From Nocardia mikamii NBRC 108933 (lineage in GTDB: Bacteria; Actinomycetota; Actinomycetes; Mycobacteriales; Mycobacteriaceae): a stretch of DNA of 64,000 bases. Under the pieces are notes generated by a model, which was given only the letters and a program-made list of their open reading frames with translations, ran no database searches and was not told the origin of the DNA. The position numbers were made by a program, and so were the translations under genes. This document shows, piece by piece, positions 43,860 through 52,315 of this stretch; positions within the stretch are counted from its first letter, which is position 1; every line of letters begins with the position of its first letter. The stretch is from positions 62,001 to 126,000 of the forward strand of contig NZ_BDCM01000009.1 in the NCBI RefSeq assembly GCF_001613505.1. Reading direction: 5' to 3'.

Positions 43860-44444
43860 ATGGCCCGAGCAATCCATGTGTTTCGCACCCCCGACCGTTT
43901 CGTCGCCGGAACCGTCGGTGAGCCAGGGGATCGCGCCTTCTATCTACAGGCCGTGCAGGAACCTCGCGTGGTGAGCGTGCTGCTGGAGAAGCAGCAGGTG
44001 AAGGTCCTCGCCGACCGGATGGGCCTGCTCCTGGACGAGGTGGCCCGACGGTTCGGCGCGACGGTGCCGCCGCAGGCCGAGGACGTCAACGACACGGCTC
44101 CGCTCCAGATGCCGATCGACACCGAATTCCGGGTCGGGACAATGGGTTTGGGCTGGGACGCCGACGCCGGTGCGGTGGTGGTGGAACTGCTGGCGATCAC
44201 CGAGACCGAGGTCGACGAATCGGTGGTGCTCGACGACACCGAGGAGGGACCCGACGCGGTGCGGGTGTTCCTGACACCGGAGCAGGCCCGCGAGTTCGCG
44301 TTGCGGTCGGCGAAGGTGATCGCGGCCGGGCGCCCGCCGTGCCCGCTGTGCGGGGAACCGCTCTCGCCCAAGGGCCACATGTGTGTGCGCACCAACGGTT
44401 ACAAGCGCGGCGACATCTTCGGCGCGACCGATCTGGAGGACTGA
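43860..44444 (+). CDS. DUF3090-family protein
   Basis: A 194-residue protein conserved across actinobacteria. The start ARAIHVFRTPDRFVAGTVGE is typical. The middle is alpha/beta (FRVGTMGLGWDADAGAVVVE). The C-terminus has a Cys-rich piece, PPCPLCGEPLSPKGHMC, that could bind zinc. Function is unknown; it occurs with the phosphomutase-like and SCO1664-type genes. ATG 43860 is preceded by AGGAGG with 5 bases spacing and is preferred over GTG 43854. Confidence 0.93.
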   Translation: MARAIHVFRTPDRFVAGTVGEPGDRAFYLQAVQEPRVVSVLLEKQQVKVLADRMGLLLDEVARRFGATVPPQAEDVNDTAPLQMPIDTEFRVGTMGLGWDADAGAVVVELLAITETEVDESVVLDDTEEGPDAVRVFLTPEQAREFALRSAKVIAAGRPPCPLCGEPLSPKGHMCVRTNGYKRGDIFGATDLED

Positions 44445-44450
44445 GGACCG

Positions 44451-45293
44451 GTGACCACGCGCGCGGCGACCGCAGACGAGGGCGCGGCCCGCGACGGCCT
44501 CTACAGCGGTGAACTATCGATCATCGGGCGGGTGACCACCGCCAGCAACCTCACCCTGGTCTGCGAGATCGACGCGTCGCCGGTCGACGGAGGCGGGGAA
44601 CCGCTGCGGGTGGTGTACAAGCCGGTCCGCGGTGAGCGGCCGCTGTGGGATTTTCCCGACGGCACGCTGGCCGGACGTGAGGTCGCCTCGTATCTGGTGT
44701 CGGCGGCGCTGGGCTGGTCGGTGATTCCGGAGACGATCCTGCGGGAGGGCCCGCTGGGCCCCGGCATGGTGCAGCGCTGGATCGAGACCGTCGACCCGGG
44801 TGAGGCTGCGCCGCAACGCCTGGATCTGGTGGATCTGGTGCCCGCCGGTGCGGTGCCCGCCGGATTCCGTGAGGTGCTGCGCGCGGTGGACGGCACGGGT
44901 GCGCGGGTGTCGCTGGTCCATGCCGACGATCCGCGGCTGCGCCGGATGGCGGTGCTGGACGTGTTGCTCAACAACGCCGACCGCAAGGGCGGGCATGCCC
45001 TCGAAGGTGTCGACGGCGGCGTCTACGGAGTCGACCACGGCATCTGCCTGCACAGCGAACCGAAGTTGCGTACGGTGCTGTGGGGCTGGGCGGGGGAGCC
45101 GGTGGGGGAGGAACTGCTCGGCGATATCGCCGAATTCGCCGACCGGCTCTCGGGTCCGATCGGTGCGGCGCTGGCCGAGCACATCACCGACGACGAGATC
45201 GAGGCCCTCGAGGCGCGGGCGCGTGAACTGCTGGACGATCCGGTGCTGCCGCAACCGATCAGCTCTCGCCCCATTCCCTGGCCGGCGTTCTGA
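44451..45293 (+). CDS. SCO1664-family protein (distant PI3/PI4-kinase-like)
   Basis: A 280-residue protein of the actinobacterial SCO1664 family. It resembles lipid/protein kinases at low identity: VVYKPVRGERPLWDFPDG carries an ATP-anchoring lysine. VLDVLLNNADRKGGHAL near residue 160 is the catalytic-loop type D..NN/N block, and YGVDHGICLH stands where DFG would be. This suggests a kinase-fold enzyme or a degenerate relative. It starts at GTG 44451, six bases after DUF3090, and ends 189 bases before mshC. Confidence 0.9.
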   Translation: MTTRAATADEGAARDGLYSGELSIIGRVTTASNLTLVCEIDASPVDGGGEPLRVVYKPVRGERPLWDFPDGTLAGREVASYLVSAALGWSVIPETILREGPLGPGMVQRWIETVDPGEAAPQRLDLVDLVPAGAVPAGFREVLRAVDGTGARVSLVHADDPRLRRMAVLDVLLNNADRKGGHALEGVDGGVYGVDHGICLHSEPKLRTVLWGWAGEPVGEELLGDIAEFADRLSGPIGAALAEHITDDEIEALEARARELLDDPVLPQPISSRPIPWPAF

Positions 45294-45482
45294 TCCGCGG
45301 CGGCTCCGGTCGCGTCGATCCGCCGACGTGCGGGCCGCATTCGGTGCGCGCGGCGCGCAACGGTTGACTTCGCCGGATCGGTCGCCTCGGCCGAGGTCGG
45401 ATGTGGTGGCGAACACCCCGCGACGGGCCCGGTAGCCGGGGTCGGCGGGCGAGGGGCCCGCCCGGACCCTTACCCTCGAATC

Positions 45483-46721
45483 ATGCAGTCCTGGTCCGAA
45501 ATCTCCGTTCCCGCCGTCCCCGGATCCGGACCGCCGTTGCGGTTGTTCGATACCGCCGACCGGAAGGTGCGCCCGGTGTCGCCCGGAGCGACCGCCACCA
45601 TGTACGTCTGCGGCATCACACCCTACGACGCCACACATCTGGGGCATGCGGCGACCTATCTGGCCTTCGATCTGATCAACCGGATCCTGCGCGACGGCGG
45701 CCACGAGGTGCACTACGTGCAGAACATCACCGACGTCGACGATCCGCTGTTCGAGCGGGCCGAACGGGACGGGGTGGACTGGCGCGAACTCGGCACCGGC
45801 GAGATCGAGTTGTTCCGCGAGGATATGGCGCAGCTGCGGGTGCTGCCGCCGCGCGATTACATCGGCGCGATCGAATCGGTCGGCGAGGTCGTGGAGCTGG
45901 TGGACAAGCTGCTGGCCGCCGGGGCGGCGTATGTGGTCGACGACGCCGAATACCGCGACATCTACTTCCGCCACGATGCCACCGAACAGTTCGGCTACGA
46001 GTCCGGCTACGACCGGTCCACGATGGAGCGGCTGTTCGCCGAACGCGGCGGCGATCCGGAGCGCCCGGGTAAGCGCGACCCGATCGACGCGCTGCTGTGG
46101 CGGGCCGCGCGGCCGGGTGAGCCGTCGTGGCCGGCGCCGTTCGGCGAGGGCCGTCCGGGCTGGCATATCGAGTGTGCGGCGATCGCGTTGAACCGGCTCG
46201 GCCCCGAATTCGACATTCAGGGTGGCGGCAGCGATCTGATCTATCCGCATCACGAGTATTCGGCCGCGCACGCCGAGGCGCTGGTGTCGCATCGGCGCTT
46301 CGCCCGCCACTACGTGCATGCCGGGCTGATCGGCCTGGACGGCGAGAAGATGTCCAAGTCGCGGGGCAATCTGGTGTTCGTGTCGAAGTTGCGGCGCGTC
46401 GGCGTGGATCCGTCCGCGATCCGGCTGGGCCTGTTCGCCGACCACTACCGCACCGATCGGCAGTGGTCGGATGCGGTGCTGGAGCAGGCGCAGCAGCGGC
46501 TCGCGCGGTGGCGGCAGGCGGCGGCGCTGGAGTCGGGTCCGGCGGCCGAGGAAACGGTGGCGCGATTGCGCCAGCATCTGGCCGACGATCTGGACACCCC
46601 GAAAGCCCTTGCGGCCGTGGACAGCTGGGTGCAGCAGGCGCTGGAGTACGGCGGGCCGGACACCGCCGCGCCGGGTCTGGTGCGCACCGCGGTCGACGCG
46701 CTGTTGGGCGTCACCCTGTGA
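45483..46721 (+). CDS. mshC: Mycothiol cysteine ligase MshC
   Basis: A 412-residue ligase joining cysteine to GlcN-Ins in mycothiol synthesis, related to cysteinyl-tRNA synthetase but without the tRNA-binding end. The zinc ligand Cys43 is in [10 protein letters not shown]. The HIGH-like motif THLGHA is at ~51-56 and KMSKSRGN at ~289-296. The zinc-site region [11 protein letters not shown] and the substrate block [14 protein letters not shown] are intact. Its length is normal for MshC. It confirms a mycothiol-producing actinobacterium. Start ATG 45483. Confidence 0.97.
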   Translation: MQSWSEISVPAVPGSGPPLRLFDTADRKVRPVSPGATATMYVCGITPYDATHLGHAATYLAFDLINRILRDGGHEVHYVQNITDVDDPLFERAERDGVDWRELGTGEIELFREDMAQLRVLPPRDYIGAIESVGEVVELVDKLLAAGAAYVVDDAEYRDIYFRHDATEQFGYESGYDRSTMERLFAERGGDPERPGKRDPIDALLWRAARPGEPSWPAPFGEGRPGWHIECAAIALNRLGPEFDIQGGGSDLIYPHHEYSAAHAEALVSHRRFARHYVHAGLIGLDGEKMSKSRGNLVFVSKLRRVGVDPSAIRLGLFADHYRTDRQWSDAVLEQAQQRLARWRQAAALESGPAAEETVARLRQHLADDLDTPKALAAVDSWVQQALEYGGPDTAAPGLVRTAVDALLGVTL

Positions 46722-46822
46722 GCCCAGCCCGACCGCCTGAGCACAGCGTGCGCGGTGCGGGGGCTGCACAGTCGCAGTGAATGCAGCTTCAGGCCATCGG
46801 AACGGCGGGCCGGCTCGGCCGT

Positions 46823-47134
46823 TCAGGAACGGCGGTCGGCGAGCACCCACGAGGTGATCGCCACCGCGCCGGAGACCACCACCACCGACGGCCACGCGCC
46901 GATCTTCTTCGCCAGCGGATGCGAGGCGCCCATGGCGCCCACCGAGAGCCCGGTCAGCGCGGCCGCCCCGGGAGCGCCGACCGCCGCATGCCAGCGCGGG
47001 ACCGCGGCCGCGGTAGCCGCGGCGAACACCACCCCACCGAGTTGCCGCTGCTTGGTCGCCTGCGCGAGCGCGAAACCGCCGAGCAGCCCACCGGCGGCCA
47101 GCGCCGACGTCGGCACCGAAGAAATTCCGGCCAT
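46823..47134 (-). CDS. Small membrane protein, conserved hypothetical
   Basis: A 103-residue hydrophobic protein with three likely membrane helices: SALAAGGLLGGFALAQ, VVFAAATAAAVP / AALTGLSVGAMG and SVVVVSGAVAITSWVLA. A basic loop KQRQLGG follows the first. I recognise no function. The start ATG 47134 has GGAGGTTTGTGAGT just upstream, a strong ribosome site. It is convergent with mshC. Confidence 0.75.
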   Translation of the reverse strand: MAGISSVPTSALAAGGLLGGFALAQATKQRQLGGVVFAAATAAAVPRWHAAVGAPGAAALTGLSVGAMGASHPLAKKIGAWPSVVVVSGAVAITSWVLADRRS

Positions 47135-47277
47135 ACTCACAAACCTCCACCACATCTCAACCCGAATCGGGACAGCGGCCGGACAGCATGCGCCACGACG
47201 AAGCGCCGACCGGCCGCGCCCCATTGTTCACCGTGCACACCGAGCGCCGGATGGCAGCCGGTGCAACGCCCGCCAGG

Positions 47278-47697
47278 TCAGCCGAACAGCGGCAGCGAAC
47301 CGACGAGTTTGTCGACGTGTTTGCGTCGCCCGTGCAGACCCACGCCGACGGTGGCCAGGCCGGTGGTCGATGTGGCCGCCATCTTGGCGATGTACTCGTC
47401 GTAGGTTCTGCACCCCTGGGCCAGGGAACTGAAGCCGACGACGAACATCTCGTCTCGTTCGGCCGCGGCGCGCGCGATGACGCCCACCCGGTCGCGCGAC
47501 GCCACCAGGATCGGCAGCGGGAGGGAGATGACGCCCGGGTGGATCACGCCGTCGGCGTCCTTCACGTCCGCGCCGACGAGTCCCTCGACGCGAGTGCCCA
47601 TGGTCAGCGAGAGCACGCTCGCCGCGTTGACCGCAAGCCCGGTGGTCAACTCGTCGCTGACCACGATCGCGCACTTGTATTCCGGCCGGTCTGTCAT
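47278..47697 (-). CDS. DUF2000-family protein
   Basis: A 139-residue protein of the DUF2000 family, which has a small alpha/beta peptidyl-tRNA hydrolase-II-like fold. Landmarks are YKCAIVVSDELTTGLAVNAA at the start, then VIHPGVISLPLPILVAS. Later comes a Cys in QGCRTYDEYIA. The substrate is unknown. The ATG at 47697 has AGGGCAACC upstream. It is divergent from an Lrp-type regulator 136 bases away, a plausible partner. Confidence 0.85.
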   Translation of the reverse strand: MTDRPEYKCAIVVSDELTTGLAVNAASVLSLTMGTRVEGLVGADVKDADGVIHPGVISLPLPILVASRDRVGVIARAAAERDEMFVVGFSSLAQGCRTYDEYIAKMAATSTTGLATVGVGLHGRRKHVDKLVGSLPLFG

Positions 47698-47833
47698 GGT
47701 TGCCCTTCCGTGTCTGTCGGCGCGCCGCGGGGGCGGCACCGTGTCAAGCTAACAGCGGATGCGGGACTTCTACCTATGCGCCGTGATAAGTTCGGCCCTT
47801 CATCAAATAATTCGAATATTGCACGGAAAGTCG

Positions 47834-48319
47834 GTGCTGAGGACGGTGCTCGATGAATTGGATACGGCGTTGCTGACCCTGCTGCAACAGGACGCCCGGC
47901 TGACGAACAAGGAACTCGCCGCGCGGCTGCACGTGGCGCAGTCCACGTGCCTGGAACGCATCCGCAGGCTGACCAAGCGCGGCATTCTGCGTGGTGAGCA
48001 CGCCGACGTGGACCTGAAGCAGATCGGCCGCGGCACCCAGGCGATGGTGGCGGTGCAGCTACGGCCACCGGACCGGGCGGTGATCGAGTCGTTTCAGGGG
48101 TTCGTCGCGAATCTGCCGGAGGTGTTGTCCTACTTCGTGATGGCCGGCGGTGACGATTTCCTGTTGCACGTCGCGGTGGCCGACAACGATCAGCTCAGCG
48201 CCTTCATCCTCGACCGCCTGACCCAGCGGCGCGAGATCGTGCACGTGCGGACCTCGGTGATCTTCAGCCACGTCCGGCGCACCGTGGTCCTGCCGCTGGA
48301 GGGCGGCGGCGCGCCCTGA
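47834..48319 (+). CDS. Lrp/AsnC-family regulator
   Basis: A 161-residue regulator. The winged helix-turn-helix reads LDELDTALLTLLQQDARLTN and KELAARLHVAQSTCLERIRR at ~1-45. The RAM/ligand-binding domain follows (MVAVQLRPPDRAVIESFQGF, VMAGGDDFLLHVAVADND). It likely forms an octamer and senses an amino acid. GTG 47834 is preferred over the far upstream in-frame ATG, since the family begins with this helix; GTG 47846 is also possible. It is divergent from DUF2000 and probably controls it. Confidence 0.9.
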   Translation: MLRTVLDELDTALLTLLQQDARLTNKELAARLHVAQSTCLERIRRLTKRGILRGEHADVDLKQIGRGTQAMVAVQLRPPDRAVIESFQGFVANLPEVLSYFVMAGGDDFLLHVAVADNDQLSAFILDRLTQRREIVHVRTSVIFSHVRRTVVLPLEGGGAP

Positions 48320-48338
48320 TTCGCCCCGGACGCGGTAG

Positions 48339-48821
48339 TCAGGCGGCCGCGGCGGCGCGGGCGTAGGTGTCGGCCAGTCTGGGCCAGCCGCCGGGTGAGC
48401 CGACCGCGTCGCGCATGGTTTCCCAGCCCTCGCCGTGGTTGGCGAAGTCGCCGTGCACGAGGGTGACGGCGGTGTGGGTGGAATCGATGGAGGTGAAGGT
48501 GACGTCGACGCGGCTGGTCAGCGCCGGGTCGGGCTGATATTTCCAGTCCAGGGAGATGTCCCAGGAGAAGGCGAAGTGGCCGGGACGGTCCCAGACGAGG
48601 ACACGGCCCCACGGGCATTCGGTGCCGTCGGCCTCGCGGCCGAGCAGCCGTCCGCCGACGCGGGGTTCGACCACCACTTCCGCCAGTGGTCCCGCGCCGA
48701 TGTGATGTTCGCGGGGCCACCAGCTGTCCATGCCGGTGGTGAAGACGTCGAAGGCGGTGTCGATGGGCGCTTCGACGGTGAGTTCGACGCGGACCTGGGT
48801 GTCGCTGGTTTGCTGTGTCAT
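48339..48821 (-). CDS. SRPBCC (AHSA1-like) protein
   Basis: A 160-residue START-like protein: VRVELTVEAPIDTAFDVFTT, MDSWWPREHHIG, then VEPRVGGRLLGREADGTECP and WGRVLVWDRPGHFAFSWDIS, typical of Activator-of-Hsp90-type SRPBCC domains. It likely binds a hydrophobic ligand. ATG 48821 follows GGAGAAG. It is downstream of an ArsR-type gene on the same strand (41 bases), a pairing found widely in actinobacteria. Confidence 0.9.
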   Translation of the reverse strand: MTQQTSDTQVRVELTVEAPIDTAFDVFTTGMDSWWPREHHIGAGPLAEVVVEPRVGGRLLGREADGTECPWGRVLVWDRPGHFAFSWDISLDWKYQPDPALTSRVDVTFTSIDSTHTAVTLVHGDFANHGEGWETMRDAVGSPGGWPRLADTYARAAAAA

Positions 48822-48862
48822 GACTTCTCCTCGGATGTGGTTGTGCCGCTGTGCGTTTCGAG

Positions 48863-49189
48863 TCAATGCGGCTGTCCGGCGCGTGCCGCCGCCTCGGCCC
48901 GGTCGCGGAACGACGACATCGCCGTGGTCCAGAACCGGGTGAAGTAACCGCGCAGCGCGTCGATGCCGTTCGGATCGAGCCGGTAGATCCGGCGGGTGCC
49001 GATCGCCTCGTCGACTACGAGCCCCGCCTGTTTGAGCACCTTGAGGTGCTGGGAGACCGCCGGACGGCTGACCGGGAGTTCGGCGGCCAGCTCACCGACC
49101 GCGCAGGGTCCGCGCCCGAGTCGTTCGAAGATCGCTCGCCGGGTCGGGTCCCCGAGAGCGTCGAGCGCACCATCTTGGTAAGTCCCCAC
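48863..49189 (-). CDS. ArsR-family regulator (SRPBCC-linked)
   Basis: A 108-residue winged-helix repressor, GALDALGDPTRRAIFERLGR then LPVSRPAVSQHLKVLKQAGL and EAIGTRRIYRLD (wing). The C-terminal FTRFWTTAMSSFRDRAEAAA is characteristic of the SRPBCC-linked ArsR subgroup, often thought to sense a small molecule rather than metal. The start codon is GTG 49189. A perfect palindrome lies 4 bases upstream and likely serves for autorepression of itself and the SRPBCC gene. Confidence 0.93.
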   Translation of the reverse strand: MGTYQDGALDALGDPTRRAIFERLGRGPCAVGELAAELPVSRPAVSQHLKVLKQAGLVVDEAIGTRRIYRLDPNGIDALRGYFTRFWTTAMSSFRDRAEAAARAGQPH

Positions 49190-49193
49190 GAAC

Positions 49194-49211
49194 CGTAAGT
49201 CTAAACTTACG
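49194..49211. promoter_or_regulatory. Operator palindrome of the ArsR-SRPBCC operon
   Basis: Perfect 7-base arms CGTAAGT/ACTTACG around CTAA, immediately upstream of the arsR-type start. The dyad size and place fit an ArsR dimer site covering the promoter. Confidence 0.8.
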
Positions 49212-49288
49212 TAATGCAGGTCACAAGTCTTTGACGCCTCGAAAGAACGGATGATTAATTGTCTCGAGACGCAACAAGGAGGTTGTCG

Positions 49289-52264
49289 GTGTCGCCATTG
49301 CCGGGATCGGATCGCATCCGCGCCGCACGCACCAAGCTCGAGGCGGGAAATGCCCTGTTCGCGGCGGTGCGCAAGGATCCGCGTATCGCCCGTGACCTGA
49401 TCACCGGCCTGGTCGGCACCGCCCGATCACAGTCCGCCCCCGAGACCACGCGCGCCGAAGAGGCGGACGGTTACCTCACCCCCGCCGGCGTGAGCGACTA
49501 CGCCAAATCCGCGCATGCCCGCCGGAGCATCGCCGTGGCACCCGATACGGTGGCGGCCTACCTGTCGGATCTGAGCCGGTTGGCGGACTGGTTCACCCTG
49601 CACGCCGGCTGGCGCGGTCAGGCGCCCGGCGCCGTCCGGGAGGGCCTGACGTTCACGCAGCAGGCGCTGGTGATGGGCATCCCGGCCGAGTTGCGCTGGA
49701 CGGTCGTCGAGGCCGGTGAGCGCGGTTTCGCGCTGGCCGGGGAGGGTCCGCAGGGTGTGCGGCTGGGATATTGGCTGACCGTCGCCGGGTCCGGCGATCA
49801 GGCGACGGTGTATTTCGATGCCGGGCTGGGCGGCCCGCCGGTCGAGGGCCCGCTGGGCGCGTCGGTGGCCCGCAGCCTCGGCGAGGCGATGGAGCAGTCC
49901 CTGGCCCGGCTGCCGGAAGCGATCGCCGCGGCCGGCCCGGTGAAAAAGCGCGCGGCGCAGCCCGTTCGGCACCGCGCGTCGGGCACCGAGATCGATCCGC
50001 GCACCCCCGTGCTGGTGGGCGTCGGGCAGATCACCCAGCGCACACCGGATTCCGGTTACGGCGATCCGGCCGCGCTCGCGGTGACCGCGTTGCGCCGCGC
50101 CGCCGCAGACAGCGGCGCCGGGGAGGACCTGCTGCGCCGCGCGGACGCGGTGTTCGCGGTGGCGTGCACGTCGTGGCAGTACCGCGATATGGGGGCGGTG
50201 ATCGCGCAGCGATTGGGCGTGGCCGGTATCGACACCGCGCAGTCGAGTCCCTTCGGCGGCGACGGCGGTCAGCTGGTGATCAACGAGGCCGCGGCGGCGA
50301 TCGCGGCCGGTGACTACGACATGGTGCTGGTCACCGGCGCGGAGGCCGGAGCGACTCAGGCCGCGGCGCAGCGCGCCGGTGTCGAGCTGTCCTGGCCGCA
50401 GCAGGGGCCCGAGGTCGCGCCGACCCGTTCGATCGGTATCGACAAACCGGCCAACAATCCGGCCGAGACCGCGGCGGGCCTGATCGCGCCGATCAATATG
50501 TACGCCCTGTTGGAGTCGGCGAACCGGCATCGGCTCGGGCGCAGTCCCGGCGATCACGCCGAAGCGGTGGCCGAACTCTGGTCGCGGCTGTCGGCGGTGG
50601 CGGCACGCAACGACTACGCGTGGCAGCCCGAGGAATTCGATGCCGATCGGATCGCCACTCCCGGCCCGGACAATCGCATGGTCTCCACGCCCTACACGAA
50701 GCTGGAGTGCGCGAATCTGACCGTCGATATGGCCAGCGGCATCGTGATGTGCAGTGCCGCGGCCGCGCAAAAGGCCGGAATCGCGCAGGACAAGTGGATT
50801 TTCATCCACGCCGGTGCGTCCGGCCACGACGAGTGGTTCACCAGTGAACGCGCCGAACTGGCCGCCTCACCGGCGATCGCGACGCTGGGACGGGCGGTGC
50901 TCGAACACAGCGGTATCGGTGTCGACGCGCTGACCCATGTGGATCTCTACGCGTGTTTCCCGGTGGCCGTGCAGATCGCCGCGCGCGAATTGGGGCTGGC
51001 GATCGACGATCCGGCACGTCCGCTGTCGGTGACCGGCGGGCTGACCTTCGGCGGCGGTCCGGGCAACAACTACGGCGGCCACGCGGTGGCGACGATGGTG
51101 GCGCGCTTGCGCGCGGAACCGGGCACCTTCGGCCTGGCGAGTTCGCTGGGCTGGTATGTCACCAAACACGCCCTGGGCGTGTATTCCTCGCTGCCGCCCG
51201 CCCAGCCCTACCGGCATCTGCGCCCGATCATCGAGAACCCGCCGGCGCGCCCGGCCCGCGGCGCCCACGACGGTCCGGCGGTGGTGGAGGCCTACACCGT
51301 CGCCTATGCCCGCGACGGACAGCCGGAAGCGGCGATTCTGAGCTTGATCGAACCCTCGGGCGGCCGAATCCTGTTGCGCAACACCCATTCCGAGCTGATC
51401 GCGGAACTGGTCGACGGCGATCTGCTGGGCCTGCCGGTGACGGTATCCGGCCACGACATCAGCGTCGAGGGCCGCGAACGGGTGGACTTGCCGGCCCCGC
51501 CCGCACCGCCGGTGCTGGTGGAGCGGCGCGGCCCGATCACGATCATCACCCTGAACCGGCCGCAGGTGCGCAATGCCGTGAATCTGGCCACCGCCCTCGG
51601 ACTGGAACGGGCCCTGGACGCCTACGAGGCCGATCCGTCGGCGCAGGTTGCGATCATCACCGGCGCGGGTGGATATTTCTGCGCCGGAATGGATCTCAAG
51701 GCCGCCTCGCGCGGCGAGACGCCGATGACCGAGAAGCGCGGCCCGCTCGGGGTCACCGCGAAACCGCCGGTGAAACCGTTGATCGCGGCGGTCGAGGGGC
51801 CGGCTCTGGCCGGTGGCTGCGAGCTGGCGCTGGCCGCGGATCTGGTGGTTGCGGCCCAGGATTCGACGTTCGGGATCCCGGAGGTCAAGCGCGGCCTGGT
51901 GGCGGTCGGCGGGGGCGTGTTGCGGTTGGCGCAGCGGTTGCCGCGGGCGGTGGCGATGGAGCTGGCGCTGACCGGCGATCCGATCTCCGCCGAACGCGCG
52001 GCGGCGCTGGGGCTGGTCAATCAGGTGACCGAACCGGGAAAGGCGCTCGATGCCGCGCTGGAGTTGGCGCAGCGGATCGCGGTGAACGCGCCGTTGAGTC
52101 TGGCGGCGAGCAAACGCATCGTCGACGAATCACCGGACTGGTCCACCGATGTCGCGTTCACCCGCCAGCTCGAGGTGTCGGGCAGCGCACTGTCGTCGGA
52201 GGATGCCGCCGAGGGTGTGCTGGCGTTCGCGCAGAAGCGCACGCGGGAGTGGAAAGGCCGCTGA
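49289..52264 (+). CDS. Three-module fusion: SRPBCC + thiolase-like + crotonase
   Basis: A 991-residue single frame with three modules. Residues ~65-220 are an SRPBCC/polyketide-cyclase-type domain (ARRSIAVAPDTVAAYLSDLS, RLADWFTLHAGWRG). Residues ~235-725 are a thiolase-fold acetyl-CoA acetyltransferase-like domain. Its first-half nucleophile position reads AQSSPFGGDGGQLVINEA, so the usual catalytic Cys is absent, but the HAGASGHDEW His and GGGPGNNYGGHA loop are present. Residues ~735-991 are a crotonase (GPITIITLNRPQVRNAVNLA, GAGGYFCAGMDLKA, LAGGCELALAADLV), complete. GTG 49289 has AAGGAGG six bases upstream and is preferred over TTG 49259. Modules are usually separate genes; a channelled fatty-acyl or sterol-side-chain step is plausible. 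Confidence 0.93.
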   Translation: MSPLPGSDRIRAARTKLEAGNALFAAVRKDPRIARDLITGLVGTARSQSAPETTRAEEADGYLTPAGVSDYAKSAHARRSIAVAPDTVAAYLSDLSRLADWFTLHAGWRGQAPGAVREGLTFTQQALVMGIPAELRWTVVEAGERGFALAGEGPQGVRLGYWLTVAGSGDQATVYFDAGLGGPPVEGPLGASVARSLGEAMEQSLARLPEAIAAAGPVKKRAAQPVRHRASGTEIDPRTPVLVGVGQITQRTPDSGYGDPAALAVTALRRAAADSGAGEDLLRRADAVFAVACTSWQYRDMGAVIAQRLGVAGIDTAQSSPFGGDGGQLVINEAAAAIAAGDYDMVLVTGAEAGATQAAAQRAGVELSWPQQGPEVAPTRSIGIDKPANNPAETAAGLIAPINMYALLESANRHRLGRSPGDHAEAVAELWSRLSAVAARNDYAWQPEEFDADRIATPGPDNRMVSTPYTKLECANLTVDMASGIVMCSAAAAQKAGIAQDKWIFIHAGASGHDEWFTSERAELAASPAIATLGRAVLEHSGIGVDALTHVDLYACFPVAVQIAARELGLAIDDPARPLSVTGGLTFGGGPGNNYGGHAVATMVARLRAEPGTFGLASSLGWYVTKHALGVYSSLPPAQPYRHLRPIIENPPARPARGAHDGPAVVEAYTVAYARDGQPEAAILSLIEPSGGRILLRNTHSELIAELVDGDLLGLPVTVSGHDISVEGRERVDLPAPPAPPVLVERRGPITIITLNRPQVRNAVNLATALGLERALDAYEADPSAQVAIITGAGGYFCAGMDLKAASRGETPMTEKRGPLGVTAKPPVKPLIAAVEGPALAGGCELALAADLVVAAQDSTFGIPEVKRGLVAVGGGVLRLAQRLPRAVAMELALTGDPISAERAAALGLVNQVTEPGKALDAALELAQRIAVNAPLSLAASKRIVDESPDWSTDVAFTRQLEVSGSALSSEDAAEGVLAFAQKRTREWKGR

Positions 52265-52283
52265 GCATCGCCGAACAGGCCCG

Positions 52284-52307
52284 GCCGCAACCGAAACCGG
52301 TTGCGGC
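52284..52307. terminator. 10-bp hairpin between convergent genes
   Basis: Perfect arms GCCGCAACCG/CGGTTGCGGC around an AAAC loop, between the fusion gene and the convergent crotonase. Likely a bidirectional terminator. Confidence 0.75.
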
Positions 52308-52315
52308 GGTTCGGT

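Noticed and set aside
44514..47153. An 879-codon open frame on the minus strand across the SCO1664-type and mshC genes
   Set aside because: It is the antisense of two well-recognised genes. Its protein is Arg/Ala/Gly/His-rich without domains, as expected for an antisense frame in high-GC DNA.
47759..47833. Upstream extension of the Lrp-type regulator to the ATG at 47759
   Set aside because: The extra 25 residues are not conserved-looking and run through the AT-rich promoter stretch. GTG 47834 begins right at the family's first helix.
49259..49288. TTG start at 49259 for the fusion gene
   Set aside because: GTG 49289 has AAGGAGG at proper spacing, while TTG 49259 has none.
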